Positions 43,056 to 52,768 are shown, numbered from the stretch's first letter. The stretch is 64,000 nt of DNA from Dechloromonas sp. UBA6271 (GCA_002440665.1 DJUX01000006.1:1-64000), one strand, 5' to 3'. Notes: generated by a model not told the origin, from the letters alone. A program made the numbers and translations.

Positions 43056-43201
43056 GGGGGCTCGTGACCGATGGTCGGGTTGGTGACCCGGCAAATTGTA
43101 CGGGGAAACCGCGGCGGCGGGATTGGGGCGTCGATAGTGCGGGGGCTGGCTGCCCAAGGTGCCAGCTGGTTGCTGCGTTGCGGGAAAATCCGGGCAAAAA
43201 A

Positions 43202-43221
43202 AGCCCGCGCAGGGCGCGGGC
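43202..43221 (-). terminator. Terminator downstream of the acetyltransferase gene
   Basis: GCCCGCGC paired with its complement around a short loop; on the minus strand a T7-type run follows directly, so it ends the transcript of the gene at 43320-44471. Confidence 0.85.
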
Positions 43222-43319
43222 AAATTCCAATCCTTGGAGGAGGAAGTGGAGGAGACAGCCCCACTATGCCAAATAAAATGGTGCGCTGCAACAATTATTT
43301 TATATGACTAGGTTAATCG

Positions 43320-44471
43320 TCATCTGGGCAGGGTAAAGGGGAGGTGCATCGCTGCCTCTTCGGCGTAGGCCATGACAGCCAGACGGTTCCGTTCCAGGAA
43401 TTGCCCGATCAGGTGGCGCATCCGGGCATCCTCGATCCAGTGACACGAACGCACGATGGTCGGCTCGAATCCGCGGGCCACCTTGTGTTCACCACCGGCG
43501 CCCGGCTCGAACGTCTTCAGGCCTTCGCGCAGGCAGTAGGCGATGCCCTGGTAAAAACACAGTTCGAAATGCAGGCTGTGGAAATTGCCGCTGGTGCCCC
43601 AGTAGCGGCCATAAAGGGTGTCGTTGCTACGAAAACATAGTGAAATGGCGACCGGCGCGCCTTGTTGCCGGGCAATGAAGATCACCATGCGACGGCCAAA
43701 TGCAGCCGCCAGATCGGCGAAGCAGGCGGCCGAAAAGGCGGCGTAATTGCCGTATTTATCGAAGGTGGTGGCATACAGCTGGTAGAGCGCCGGCCATTCC
43801 TCGGGTGCGATTTCATTCCCGTGGCGGACTTCGATGGTGAGGCCGTTTTCGCCCACCCGCCGACGTTCTGCCATGACCTTGCGGCGTTTCGCGGAAGGAA
43901 AGGCTGCCAGGTAGCCGTCGAAATCGCCGTAACCATGATCCCGCCAGTGAAATTGCACGTCGTGGCTGACCAGCAGGCCATGCGAGCGCAACAATTCGAC
44001 CTCGGCGTCCGTGGGTAGGCCGACATGCCACGAGGAGTAGTCGCTTTCGGCAACCGATGCCTTGATGTGTTCGATCAGGCACCTCCGAACCTGATCGCTG
44101 TCTGCTCCTGGCGCCACCAGAAATCGTGGTCCGGAAGCGGGCGTGTGGGGCACACCGGACAGTAGTTTCGGGTAATAAGTCTTTCCGAGCTGCTGGTAGG
44201 CGGCTGCCCAGGACCAGTCCCGGACAAAGTCGCCGTGAGAGTTCGACTTGATATAGGTCGGAACGAGGCCAACGACCGCACCGTCCGGATTCGTGGCGAC
44301 CCGGTGATCAGCATGCCAACCGCAGGCGGGGCCAGCCGTTTCATGCTGTTCCATGAGCGAGAAAAAGTCTGCGTTGAGAAAGGGGTGCCCGTCGGGGGCG
44401 AGGCGTTCCCAGTCTCTGCGCTCGATCCGCCTGGCCGCGCTCACGGTAGCGATGGAAAGTGATGGCATCAA
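43320..44471 (-). CDS. FemAB-like GNAT acyltransferase (DUF482)
   Basis: A 383-residue cytoplasmic protein of the peptidogalycan biosynthesis/DUF482 group with a GNAT fold. AAFPSAKRRKVMAERR, GRYWGTSGNFHSLHFELCFYQGI (landmark RYWGTSGNFHSLHFE) and FEPGAGGEHKVARGFEPT are conserved in the family. The function is suspected to be transfer of an acyl or aminoacyl group but is not established. It is divergent from acnB. Confidence 0.88.
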   Translation of the reverse strand: MMPSLSIATVSAARRIERRDWERLAPDGHPFLNADFFSLMEQHETAGPACGWHADHRVATNPDGAVVGLVPTYIKSNSHGDFVRDWSWAAAYQQLGKTYYPKLLSGVPHTPASGPRFLVAPGADSDQVRRCLIEHIKASVAESDYSSWHVGLPTDAEVELLRSHGLLVSHDVQFHWRDHGYGDFDGYLAAFPSAKRRKVMAERRRVGENGLTIEVRHGNEIAPEEWPALYQLYATTFDKYGNYAAFSAACFADLAAAFGRRMVIFIARQQGAPVAISLCFRSNDTLYGRYWGTSGNFHSLHFELCFYQGIAYCLREGLKTFEPGAGGEHKVARGFEPTIVRSCHWIEDARMRHLIGQFLERNRLAVMAYAEEAAMHLPFTLPR

Positions 44472-44873
44472 GGAAAACCAGCCTCGGTAGGGGGAGGTAA
44501 GAGTGTCATTTGCATGCGCGGTTCCTTCCGGCCCCGATATCCGGTTTGAACAAATGGCCGCGTTGCTTGCTGGTAGTGCAGCGTATCAGTTGAATTTATC
44601 CCCTGTTTGCTTGGGTAAGTCTGTGGATAAACACTGAACAGGTGGCGTAATGCATTGGGCCGGAAGGGTTTCCGGTAGGTTGCACAAAAAAATGGCAGAC
44701 TCCCGGGCGCACACGGCGCATTTTTGTCAGCTCTGGTACAGCAGTGTTCTAACATATAAAATATATAAGACTTGCGAACCGGCCTTGGGGAACAAAAACC
44801 GAACCATTCAGCCGTCGCCATTGTCGTAAAATATTCGTTTTCCCAGAGCAACCCCTTACGAAAGGAAGTCGCC
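44472..44873. promoter_or_regulatory. Divergent promoter region of acnB
   Basis: About 400 bp without a gene. It includes an AT-rich tract (ACATATAAAATATATAAG, 44752-44769) that could be the acnB promoter, a consensus DnaA box TGTGGATAA at 44622-44630 and a weaker facing copy near 44596. AAGGA just before 44874 is the acnB ribosome site. Confidence 0.5.
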
Positions 44874-47462
44874 GTGCTTGAAGCCTATCGCGCCCATGTA
44901 GCAGAGCGTGCAGCCCTCGGTATCCCGCCGCTGCCCCTGTCCAAGCAACAGACCACCGAGCTGGTCGCCCTGCTGAAGAACCCGCCGCAGGGCGAAGAAT
45001 CCGCCCTGGTCGAGCTGATCACCTACCGCGTTCCGGCCGGTGTGGATGATGCCGCCAAGGTCAAGGCCGAGTTCCTGGCCAAGGTCGCCAAGGGTGAAGA
45101 AGCCTGCGCCCTGATCTCCAAGGAAAAAGCCACCGAACTGCTCGGCACGATGCTCGGCGGTTTCAACGTCAAGCCGCTGATCGATTTGCTGGCTGATGCT
45201 GGCGTCGGCGCCGTGGCTGCCGAAGGCCTGAAGAAGACCCTGCTGGTCTTCGACTTCTTCCACGATGTCGCCGAGCTGGCCAAGGCCGGCAACGCCAACG
45301 CCAAGAGTGTCATGCAATCCTGGGCCGACGGCGAGTGGTTCACCTCCCGTCCGGAAGTCCCGGCTTCGCAGAAGCTGACCGTTTTCAAGGTGACCGGCGA
45401 AACCAATACCGACGACCTGTCGCCGGCACCGGATGCCTGGTCGCGTCCCGACATCCCGCTGCACGCGCTGGCCATGCTGAAGAACCCGCGTCCGGGCATC
45501 GAGCCGGACGAAGCCGGTTCCCGTGGTCCGATCAAGCAACTCGAAGCGCTGGCTGCCAAGGGCAACCTGATCGCCTATGTCGGTGACGTGGTCGGTACCG
45601 GTTCTTCCCGCAAGTCCGCCACCAACTCCGTGTTGTGGTTCACCGGCGAAGACATTCCCTTCGTCCCGAACAAGCGTTTCGGCGGTTTCTGCCTCGGCTC
45701 CAAGATCGCCCCGATCTTCTTCAACACCATGGAAGATGCTGGCGCGCTGCCGATCGAAATCGACGCCGGCCAGATGGACATGGGCGACGAGATCGAACTG
45801 AAGGTCGATCAAGGCACCGGCAAGGTCACCGCCACCAAAAACGGTGCCACCATCGCTGAATCCCAGCTCAAGACCCTCGTCATCCTCGACGAAGTTCGTG
45901 CTGGCGGCCGTATCCCCCTGATCATCGGCCGCGGCCTGACCACCAAGGCGCGTGAATTCCTCGGCCTGCCGCAATCCACCCTGTTCCGCCTGCCGCAAAA
46001 CCCGGCCGACGACGGCAAGGGTTACTCGCTGGCCCAGAAGATGGTCGGCAAGGCCTGCGGCGTGACCGGCATCCTGCCCGGCACCTACTGCGAGCCGAAG
46101 ATGACCACCGTCGGTTCGCAAGACACCACCGGCCCGATGACCCGCGACGAACTCAAGGATCTGGCCTGCCTCGGCTTCTCCGCCGACCTCGTCATGCAAT
46201 CCTTCTGCCACACCGCGGCCTATCCGAAGCTGGTCGACGTGCGCATGCACCGCGAACTGCCGTCCTTTATTTCCACGCGCGGCGGTGTCTCGCTGCGTCC
46301 GGGCGACGGCGTCATCCACTCCTGGCTGAACCGCCTGCTGCTGCCGGATACCGTCGGCACCGGCGGCGACTCGCACACCCGCTTCCCGATCGGCATTTCC
46401 TTCCCGGCCGGTTCCGGTCTGGTCGCCTTTGCCGCCGCCACCGGCGTCATGCCGCTGGACATGCCGGAATCCGTGCTGGTCCGCTTCAAGGGCAAGATGC
46501 AGGATGGCATCACCCTGCGTGACCTGGTCAACGCCATTCCGCTGTACGCGATCAAGGCCGGCCTGCTGACCGTCGAGAAGAAGGGCAAGAAGAACGTCTT
46601 CTCCGGCCGCATCCTGGAAATCGAAGGCTTGCCGGATCTCAAGGTCGAACAGGCCTTCGAACTGTCCGACGCGGCTGCCGAGCGTTCCGCCGCCGCTTGT
46701 TCCGTGCGCCTGAACAAGGAGCCGATGGTCGAGTACATGCGCTCCAACATCACGCTGATGAAGTGGATGATCGCGGAAGGCTACGAAGATGCCCGCACCC
46801 TGAAGCGCCGCATCAACGCCATGGAAGACTGGATCGCCAATGGCGTCCTGCTGCAGCCGGATGACAACGCCCAGTACGCCGCCGTCATCGAAATCGACCT
46901 GGCCGAAGTCACCGAGCCGATCCTGGCCTGTCCGAACGATCCGGACGACGTCAAGGTGTTGTCCGAAGTCGCCGGCGCCAAGATCGACGAAGTCTTCATC
47001 GGTTCCTGCATGACCAACATCGGCCACTTCCGTGCTGCCGCCAAGGTTCTCGAAGGCAAGTCAGACATCCCGACCCGTCTGTGGATCGCCCCGCCGACCA
47101 AGATGGATGCGTTGATTCTGACCGAAGAAGGCTACTACGGCGTCCTCGGCAAGTCCGGCGCCCGCATGGAAATGCCGGGCTGCTCGCTGTGCATGGGAAA
47201 CCAGGCACAGATCCGCAAGGGCTCCACCGCGATCTCCACCTCGACCCGCAACTTCCCGAACCGCCTCGGCATCGACACCCAGGTGTACCTCGGTTCCGCC
47301 GAACTGGCCGCCATGTGCGCGCTGGCCGGCCGCATCGTGACGGTGCCGGAATACATGGAGCAGATCAAGCTGGTGAACGCCAAGGCCGGTGAAGTCTATC
47401 GCTACATGAATTTCGACCAGATTCCGGAGTTTGTGGAACAGGCGGCTACCGTCGAGATATAA
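44874..47462 (+). CDS. acnB: Aconitate hydratase B
   Basis: The TCA-cycle aconitase with a 4Fe-4S cluster, isomerising citrate to isocitrate; also handles 2-methylisocitrate in this class. 862 residues from a GTG at 44874, the family length. The order of domains is that of AcnB, with the HEAT-like N-terminus and the swivel domain (VVGTGSSRKSATNSV) placed before the cluster domains. Cluster Cys residues are in SFCHTAAYPK and GCSLCMGNQAQI. Ribosome site AAGGA precedes the GTG. Confidence 0.96.
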   Translation: MLEAYRAHVAERAALGIPPLPLSKQQTTELVALLKNPPQGEESALVELITYRVPAGVDDAAKVKAEFLAKVAKGEEACALISKEKATELLGTMLGGFNVKPLIDLLADAGVGAVAAEGLKKTLLVFDFFHDVAELAKAGNANAKSVMQSWADGEWFTSRPEVPASQKLTVFKVTGETNTDDLSPAPDAWSRPDIPLHALAMLKNPRPGIEPDEAGSRGPIKQLEALAAKGNLIAYVGDVVGTGSSRKSATNSVLWFTGEDIPFVPNKRFGGFCLGSKIAPIFFNTMEDAGALPIEIDAGQMDMGDEIELKVDQGTGKVTATKNGATIAESQLKTLVILDEVRAGGRIPLIIGRGLTTKAREFLGLPQSTLFRLPQNPADDGKGYSLAQKMVGKACGVTGILPGTYCEPKMTTVGSQDTTGPMTRDELKDLACLGFSADLVMQSFCHTAAYPKLVDVRMHRELPSFISTRGGVSLRPGDGVIHSWLNRLLLPDTVGTGGDSHTRFPIGISFPAGSGLVAFAAATGVMPLDMPESVLVRFKGKMQDGITLRDLVNAIPLYAIKAGLLTVEKKGKKNVFSGRILEIEGLPDLKVEQAFELSDAAAERSAAACSVRLNKEPMVEYMRSNITLMKWMIAEGYEDARTLKRRINAMEDWIANGVLLQPDDNAQYAAVIEIDLAEVTEPILACPNDPDDVKVLSEVAGAKIDEVFIGSCMTNIGHFRAAAKVLEGKSDIPTRLWIAPPTKMDALILTEEGYYGVLGKSGARMEMPGCSLCMGNQAQIRKGSTAISTSTRNFPNRLGIDTQVYLGSAELAAMCALAGRIVTVPEYMEQIKLVNAKAGEVYRYMNFDQIPEFVEQAATVEI

Positions 47463-47498
47463 TCAGTCTGGTTTTTCCCGCGTCAGCGGGAACCCAGT

Positions 47499-47534
47499 AA
47501 AAAGCCCCCGCCGGGAAACTGGTGGGGGCTTTTT
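47499..47534 (+). terminator. Terminator of acnB
   Basis: AAAAAGCCCCC pairs with GGGGGCTTTTT around a 14-nt loop, ending in a T-run. A second small dyad (TTCCCGC-GTCA-GCGGGAA, 47475-47492) precedes it. Confidence 0.9.
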
Positions 47535-47604
47535 CGTGGGATCAGCAGGCGGCATGCGCGAGGCAAGTCCATCCAACCTGCACCAGTGGGCCGTCTACGC
47601 CACG

Positions 47605-47662
47605 ATTTGCGCAAATGACTGTATATCGACACAGTCATTCATCCTGATCCCCCGATCAGGAT
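47605..47662. repeat. Cluster of three short palindromes at the IS91 remnant's left side
   Basis: Three dyads follow each other: ATTTGCGCAAAT (47605-47616), TGACTGT paired with ACAGTCA (47616-47637), and ATCCTGATC-CCCC-GATCAGGAT (47641-47662). They directly precede the remnant's ATG and may be the left end or replication-origin hairpin of the IS91-type element. Confidence 0.55.
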
Positions 47663-47804
47663 GCCCATGCCCGCCGCTGCCGCCACGTGTGCCATTTCGC
47701 GCATCGCCACCTATCGTCGTCGCCAGCCTGAACGCACCGTGCTCTACCGCACCGTGCGTGCGATGTGCGCCTTGTCAAAGGGGGCTGGGACACTCAGGTT
47801 TTGA
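47661..47804 (+). pseudogene. IS91-type transposase, N-terminal remnant
   Basis: A 47-codon fragment beginning MPMPAAAATC and containing YRRRQPERTVLYRTVRA, which matches the RxPERTVLYR entry of IS91/ISCR transposases. Similarity stops after about 35 residues and the frame ends at 47804. The matching C-terminal part lies 3.1 kb away at 50941-51687, on the other side of the TIR gene. Confidence 0.65.
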
Positions 47805-47850
47805 AATGGTAAATGTCTCTGACCCATTTTCGCCCCCGTGGCGGTGTCGC

Positions 47851-50610
47851 CTATTCTTCTCCGCCGGCCGCAGCTACCGCCAGCAGGAACCTAAGCATTT
47901 CGCTTTCCTCGTCCGGAATGTCAGGCGGGAAGTGGTCGACGTGGGGGGCCAGGCGCTCGATCAATTCGCGACTCTTTGCCTTGAAATCGGGGTCGCCCTG
48001 TTTGAGCCTCGCCAGGACGGCGTGGTAGACGGCCCGCACGATCAACAGATGGCCCGGGCTCAGGGACGCGCAGGCCAGGCCCACGGCGGTTTCGGCCTGT
48101 TCCACCGCGGCCGGCAGTTCGCCCAGGCTGATGAGTATGCCCGCCAGGCTGATGCGGGAGGCGATGCAATCCGGGTCGCCGGCGCCCACCAACTCGACGC
48201 GCCGGGCCAGCACCTCGGCCATGACTTCCCGGGCTTCGGCGAAACGGCCTTCGCTGTGCAAGGCGGCGGCCAGATTGTTCTGCGCCGTGAGGCTGAGGGG
48301 CGTTGCCCCGGCCCAGTCGCCCTGCATCGCCGCCGCGGTCTCGGCGTTCAATTGGCGTGCCTCCCCAGATGCCCCCAGGTGGCGCAGAATCTCCGCCAGA
48401 TTAAGCTGGCTCTCTAGGGTTTCTGGGCTGTGGGGGCCCAGCACCTCGCGGCGCAGCGCCAGCGCCCGCTCGGCGAGGGCCCGCGCCCCCTCGTAATCTC
48501 CCTGGTCGCGCAGGGTGCCGGCCAGGTTGTGCAGGGCGAGCATGGTCCGCCGGTCCCGCTCGCCGACGGTGCGCTCGTACTGGGCCAACACCATTTCCTG
48601 CATGTCCCGTGCTTCCTGCAGGTTGCCCTGGGCCTGCATCACCAGGGCCAGGTTGTTGGCAGAGATCAGAGTGTCGGGGTCGCCCGCCTGGCTGCGGGCG
48701 GCGAGGACGCGGTAATGCAGGTCGTAGGCTTCCTGCAGCCGGCCCTGCAGGCGGTAAACCTCCCCCAGATAGGTCATGAAGATCAGGGTATTGGTGTGAT
48801 CCGGGCCGAGCCGGGCCTGCCCGTAGGCGATCAGGCACTCGGCCACGCGGGCGGCCTCGGCGTAGTCGCCGTGATGGAAATCGTAGATGTAGAGGGCGTC
48901 GAGCAGCCGCAACTCGGACAGCACCGCGGTGGCGGGATCGCCGTAGGTGCCGGCCAGGGCGGCCCGGGCGTGGGCGATGTCGTCGGCCAGGGCGGCATGC
49001 CGGCGGGCGTCGAAGATGTCGTCGCCGAGCAGGGCTTCCAGAGCGCCAAGAGCGCCCAGGCGCAGGCGGGCCGCCCGCTCGCCCTCCCCCGCCTGCCGCG
49101 CCGCGCGGGTGACCAGGGGATGCACCAGCAGCGCACCCCCCGGCAGCGCCCGCGCCAGGGACTGGGCAGCCACCGCCGCCATGGCGATATCCGCCGCGTC
49201 TTCGGCGTCCGCCGGGTCGCTGCCGTCGGCGATGGCGAAGGAGCGCGACACCAGTTCCCGCGACAATCGGGCCGGCGCGAGGACCGAGGCCAGGGTCAGG
49301 CAATCCCGGTCGGCCGCGCCGATGGCGGCGACACTCTGGGCCAGTATGAGGGAAAGATTGAGCTGGGTGCGGTCCCGGTGCGGCAGGTTCTGGCCCTTGG
49401 ACTGCACGAGGCGCGCCGCGAATTCCAGGGCGTCCCGGGAGGGCGCCTGCAGGCTGGCCCGGAACTCCCCGAAGCCCCGCGTGCGCACGGCGGCGGCCGC
49501 CAGTTCCACGGCCATGGCGTGGCAACCCAGGTCGCGCACCAGTTGGCGGGCCTCGGCCAGTTCGGCGGTGTCCGCCGGGGTGCGGGCGTGGGTCAGCAGG
49601 CGCAGGGCGGCGGCCTCGTCCAGATCCGCCAGCCGCACCAGGGCGCCGGCCCAGTCGGCGCCTTCGCTGCGGGAGGTGATCAGGGTGTGCCCGTTGCCGC
49701 TGGGTGCCAGCCACCCCTGCGCCGGCCCCCACGCCAGGTTTCCCGGTAGATCGTCCACGATCCACAGGTAGTCGCCCCCGCCGCCCAGCCGGTCGGCCAG
49801 GGCCTGGCGCAGCTCTGCCCGCGCCCCGGGGGGCGCGGCGACGCCCAGCTGCAGGGCGAAATCGGCGAGCTTGCCGGTGCACGACTCGGCTAGATCGGCG
49901 GCTGGCATGTCGTCGCCCGTCGCCCGCAGCCAGAACACCCCGCCCGGGTAGGCAGCGGCAAAACGCAGGGCATACATTTCCGCCGTCAGCGACTTGCCGG
50001 CGCCGCCCATCCCCGTCAGGCGCACCAGGGAACGGCCGTGGCGGTCGGTGATGATCGGCACAGCGGCGCTCCAGAGGCCGGAATGGATCTCCCACATCTC
50101 CCGCTGGCGCCCGACGAAACGGTTCGACCCGTCGCCACCAACCGGTCCGAACCAACGGGGGCCGGTCCCGGTGCCGACCGCGCCGATGACGCCGGGCAAT
50201 CCCCCCACGTGGGCCCGCACCGCCTCGGCCGCCCCCTGCAGCGCGGCGGGATCGCCGGGTGCCGCCCGATAGAGGGCATCCCGCAGCTCCACCGGGTGGA
50301 TGTGGCCGTTCGCCGGCTCGGGATTGACCAGCAGCACGCGGCGCCGGGGGTCGCCCTCCTCCTGGCCGGCGAGAAAGGCCCGGGTCAGTTCCCACTGGCA
50401 GGCCAGGGATTCAGGGTAGCGGGCCGAGTACCAGGCGAGCAGAACCCGCGACTGGGCCAACCCGGTCTCGATCGAGCGCTGGATGCTGGTGAAATCCTCG
50501 ATCCCCGATTCGTCCTGCCACACGGCGAGGCCGGCTTCGCGCAAGGCCGCCACCAGGGCGCCGACCGCCGCCGCGTCGCTATGTCGATAGCTGATGAATA
50601 CGTCGAACAT
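47851..50610 (-). CDS. TIR / NB-ARC STAND ATPase / TPR protein
   Basis: A 919-residue cytoplasmic protein with the layout of an immune sensor. Residues 1-130: TIR domain (MFDVFISYRHSD; SLACQWE with candidate NADase Glu74). 165-400: NB-ARC/STAND ATPase with FVGRQREM, Walker A GMGGAGKS (200-207) and Walker B YLWIVDD. 540-880: about eight tetratricopeptide repeats of the kinesin-light-chain type (NNLALVMQAQGNLQEA, HNLAGTLRDQGDYEGA). In known bacterial TIR-STAND proteins, binding of a phage ligand to the repeats triggers NAD+ loss. GC is clearly above its surroundings, and broken IS91 pieces flank it, so it came by transfer. Its trigger is unknown. Confidence 0.88.
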   Translation of the reverse strand: MFDVFISYRHSDAAAVGALVAALREAGLAVWQDESGIEDFTSIQRSIETGLAQSRVLLAWYSARYPESLACQWELTRAFLAGQEEGDPRRRVLLVNPEPANGHIHPVELRDALYRAAPGDPAALQGAAEAVRAHVGGLPGVIGAVGTGTGPRWFGPVGGDGSNRFVGRQREMWEIHSGLWSAAVPIITDRHGRSLVRLTGMGGAGKSLTAEMYALRFAAAYPGGVFWLRATGDDMPAADLAESCTGKLADFALQLGVAAPPGARAELRQALADRLGGGGDYLWIVDDLPGNLAWGPAQGWLAPSGNGHTLITSRSEGADWAGALVRLADLDEAAALRLLTHARTPADTAELAEARQLVRDLGCHAMAVELAAAAVRTRGFGEFRASLQAPSRDALEFAARLVQSKGQNLPHRDRTQLNLSLILAQSVAAIGAADRDCLTLASVLAPARLSRELVSRSFAIADGSDPADAEDAADIAMAAVAAQSLARALPGGALLVHPLVTRAARQAGEGERAARLRLGALGALEALLGDDIFDARRHAALADDIAHARAALAGTYGDPATAVLSELRLLDALYIYDFHHGDYAEAARVAECLIAYGQARLGPDHTNTLIFMTYLGEVYRLQGRLQEAYDLHYRVLAARSQAGDPDTLISANNLALVMQAQGNLQEARDMQEMVLAQYERTVGERDRRTMLALHNLAGTLRDQGDYEGARALAERALALRREVLGPHSPETLESQLNLAEILRHLGASGEARQLNAETAAAMQGDWAGATPLSLTAQNNLAAALHSEGRFAEAREVMAEVLARRVELVGAGDPDCIASRISLAGILISLGELPAAVEQAETAVGLACASLSPGHLLIVRAVYHAVLARLKQGDPDFKAKSRELIERLAPHVDHFPPDIPDEESEMLRFLLAVAAAGGEE

Positions 50611-50717
50611 CGGTCATCCTCCGCAATGGCGGCGCACGCTTCCGCGAGCGGGGCAATGCCAGTTATGCCCGGCGCGGGCACGCAGGCCGATGACAATTGG
50701 ATGTTGGCCGCGGTGGG

Positions 50718-50801
50718 TCAGCCCGGGATTTCCGCCTCGACCAGTAGCGCCAGCAGGGCCAGGGACTCCTGCCAGCCCAGATAGCACGCCGCCCCGTGGG
50801 G
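50718..50801 (-). pseudogene. C-terminal remnant of an unknown gene
   Basis: On the minus strand, a 27-codon frame reads GAACYLGWQESLALLALLVE and ends in a stop at 50718, with a stop also just upstream (50802-50804). It looks like the surviving end of a gene that once preceded the TIR gene. Too short to identify. Confidence 0.3.
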
Positions 50802-50940
50802 CTAACGACGCTGTAGAAAAAGTATATTCATGCCGGCATCTTGCCGTGAACCATATGGAATGACAAGGCGCCAAGCTGAAGTTGAATTCGGGGAGGCGCC
50901 ATGGCCCGCTACAAAGCAATCGACACCAGCCCGAACCGGA

Positions 50941-51687
50941 GGCCGCCGAGGAAATGGCCGCTTGGGAACACGGTGGCGGCTTCAGCCTTGATGTCGGGGT
51001 GCGCATCGAAGCCGAGGCCGATCTGGTCTGGAACGCCTGCTACGGTACTGCGCCCGTCCTGTCTTCGCGCTCGAACCGCTGCGCCAGATTGATCCTGAGC
51101 GTCTGGTTTACGAAAGCATCAAGCCCGGCCCCGGCGGCAGTGTCAGGCTGCTCCTGACGGCGCACGAACTGATCGAACGACTGGCGGCGCTGATTCCGCC
51201 GCCCCGTCGGTATCGACATCGCTACTACGGGGTGCTGGCGCCGAATGCGCTGCTGCGGGCGGCGGTGACGGCGCTGGCAGTGGCGAAAGACGTGGTGCCC
51301 CTACCGACCTCGATGACCGAAGCGGTGTCGGCACCAGAATCGGGCGCGACCGTCCCGAACGCACCAGACGAAGAGGCAGAGGAGCCTGCCCTCCGCAGGG
51401 CCGCACGTTACGTCTGGGCGCTGCTGCTGGCGCGTATCTACGAGGTGCTGCCGCTCGTCTGCCCGAAGTGCGGAGGCGACATGCGGATCATCGCCTTCAT
51501 CAACGAAGGTCCGGTGATCCGCGAGATTCTCGGCCACCTGGGCGAGCCGAACTCGGCACCGCGTCTGGCCCCGGCGCGCGGTCCGCAGCTGTGGGAGTTG
51601 CCGGTGGACGATCAGGCCGAGCGGGAAATCGATCCGCAGGCCCAGCCGGCACCGGACTACGAATTCGACCAGCGCGTCGCCTGGTAG
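50941..51687 (+). pseudogene. IS91-type transposase, C-terminal remnant with frameshift
   Basis: From 50941 WEHGGGFSLDVGVRIEA matches the IS91 catalytic region; near 51027 the frame shifts and continues as ERLLRYCARPVFALEPL, HRYYGVLAPNALLRAAVTAL and the zinc-binding tail VCPKCGGDMRIIAFI to a stop at 51687. The middle of the transposase is missing. An ATG at 50901 starts a separate 13-codon piece, MARYKAIDTSPNR, that resembles the beginning of IS1182-type transposases. Confidence 0.8.
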
Positions 51688-51730
51688 GGGCGGCAAAGAC
51701 AAGAGTTGCGGCTTGTCGCGGGACGACTCG

Positions 51731-51782
51731 CGTCTGAAGCCTCAAGACCGGCCGAATTCAGCCGGTCTTGAGGCTTCAGACG
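51731..51782. repeat. Long perfect inverted repeat (22-bp arms)
   Basis: Arms 51731-51752 and 51761-51782 are exact complements (left arm starts CGTCTGAAGCCTCAAG) with an 8-nt loop. It lies 44 bp behind the IS91 remnant and 80 bp before the IS5-type element. It may be the IS91 right end, a terminator, or two abutting ends of lost elements. Confidence 0.75.
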
Positions 51783-51863
51783 GTGGTTCTGCATGAGCGA
51801 GTGAGCTTTGCCGACGAAGTTCTCGTTTGACATGGGGCGAAAAGCGCGGCGATACTTGCCTTA

Positions 51864-52696
51864 GAGGCTGTTCACAATCATTTACATGTCGTAAACTGGG
51901 GCATGAGAAAGAGCTACCTCATTGACATCAGCAAGGACGCCTTTGAGGAGATCAGGCCGTTGTTGGAAAGCGTGCGCAAGCAGACCAAGCCGCGGACGGT
52001 TGATCTATATGAAGTGTTCTGCGGCGTACTGTATTTGCTGAAAAGCGGCTGCCAGTGGCGGATGTTGCCGAGCGAATATCCCAAATGGCGAACGGTGCAT
52101 GCCTACTTCGCCAAATGGAGCGAGCCTGCAGACGGTTTTAGCGTCCTGGAGCGGGCTTAAAAAAATGTGGTTGGCGAGGCGCGTACAAGACAGGGGCGCA
52201 AATCCTCGACGAGCTTTTTGATCGTCGACGCACAGAGCGTCAAGAACACCGATAGTGCGGGAGAGAAAGGCTACGATGCCGGCAAGAAGGTCTCGGGGAT
52301 CAAGCGCCACATTGCGGTCGACACCCAAGGTTTGCCCCACGCGATCGCTGTCACGACGGCCGATGTGACAGATCGCAAGGGGGCATTGCTGGCTCTCGGT
52401 CGTTGCGCGGCTGATTTACAAGCCGTTCAGCGCATCCTGGCCGACGGCGGGTATGTCGGTCAGCCATTTGCCCATGCCGTTAAAGAACTGCTCGGTGCCG
52501 AGGTTCAAGTCGCCAAACGCAGCGAGCTCCACACCTTTGCCGTCATGCCTCGGCGCTGGGTCGTCGAGCGATCCTTCGCCTGGATCGAGAAATGCCGCCG
52601 TCTGTGGAAAAACTGCGAGCGCAAACTCAACACCAGCCTACAGTTCATTCACCTCGCCTTCCTCGCACTTTTGCTCAGAAGATCGTGAACAGGTTC
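51864..52696 (+). mobile_element. IS5-family element (IS1031-like), 833 bp
   Basis: Terminal repeats GAGGCTGTTCACAATC (51864-51879) and the complement of GAACCTGTTCACGATC (52681-52696) match at 13 of 16 positions. It contains one transposase gene interrupted by a stop. Flanking TTA and TGA do not form a clear target duplication. Confidence 0.8.
51903..52688 (+). pseudogene. IS5-family transposase broken by one in-frame stop
   Basis: One frame reads a full 261-residue IS5/IS1031-type transposase, with the DDE segments FLIVDAQSVKNTD, ILADGGYVG and WVVERSFAWIEKCRRL. A TAA at 52158-52160 splits it after SVLERA. Close relatives have LERALKKMVGEA there, so TTA to TAA is the simplest cause. Without readthrough the element cannot move. 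Confidence 0.87.
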
Positions 52697-52768
52697 TGAG
52701 GTAAAAACCGCACGACTGTAGCCGATCCATTGGCCGTCAGTGAAGTCCGAAAGACCATACCCCGGACC

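Noticed and set aside
44595..44630. Replication origin
   Set aside because: Only one good DnaA box, with no dnaA, dnaN, gidA or AT-rich unwinding element nearby.
44856..47027. A 723-codon open frame antisense to acnB
   Set aside because: It mirrors acnB, has no recognisable domain and arises from GC-rich third positions; acnB motifs are complete on the other strand.
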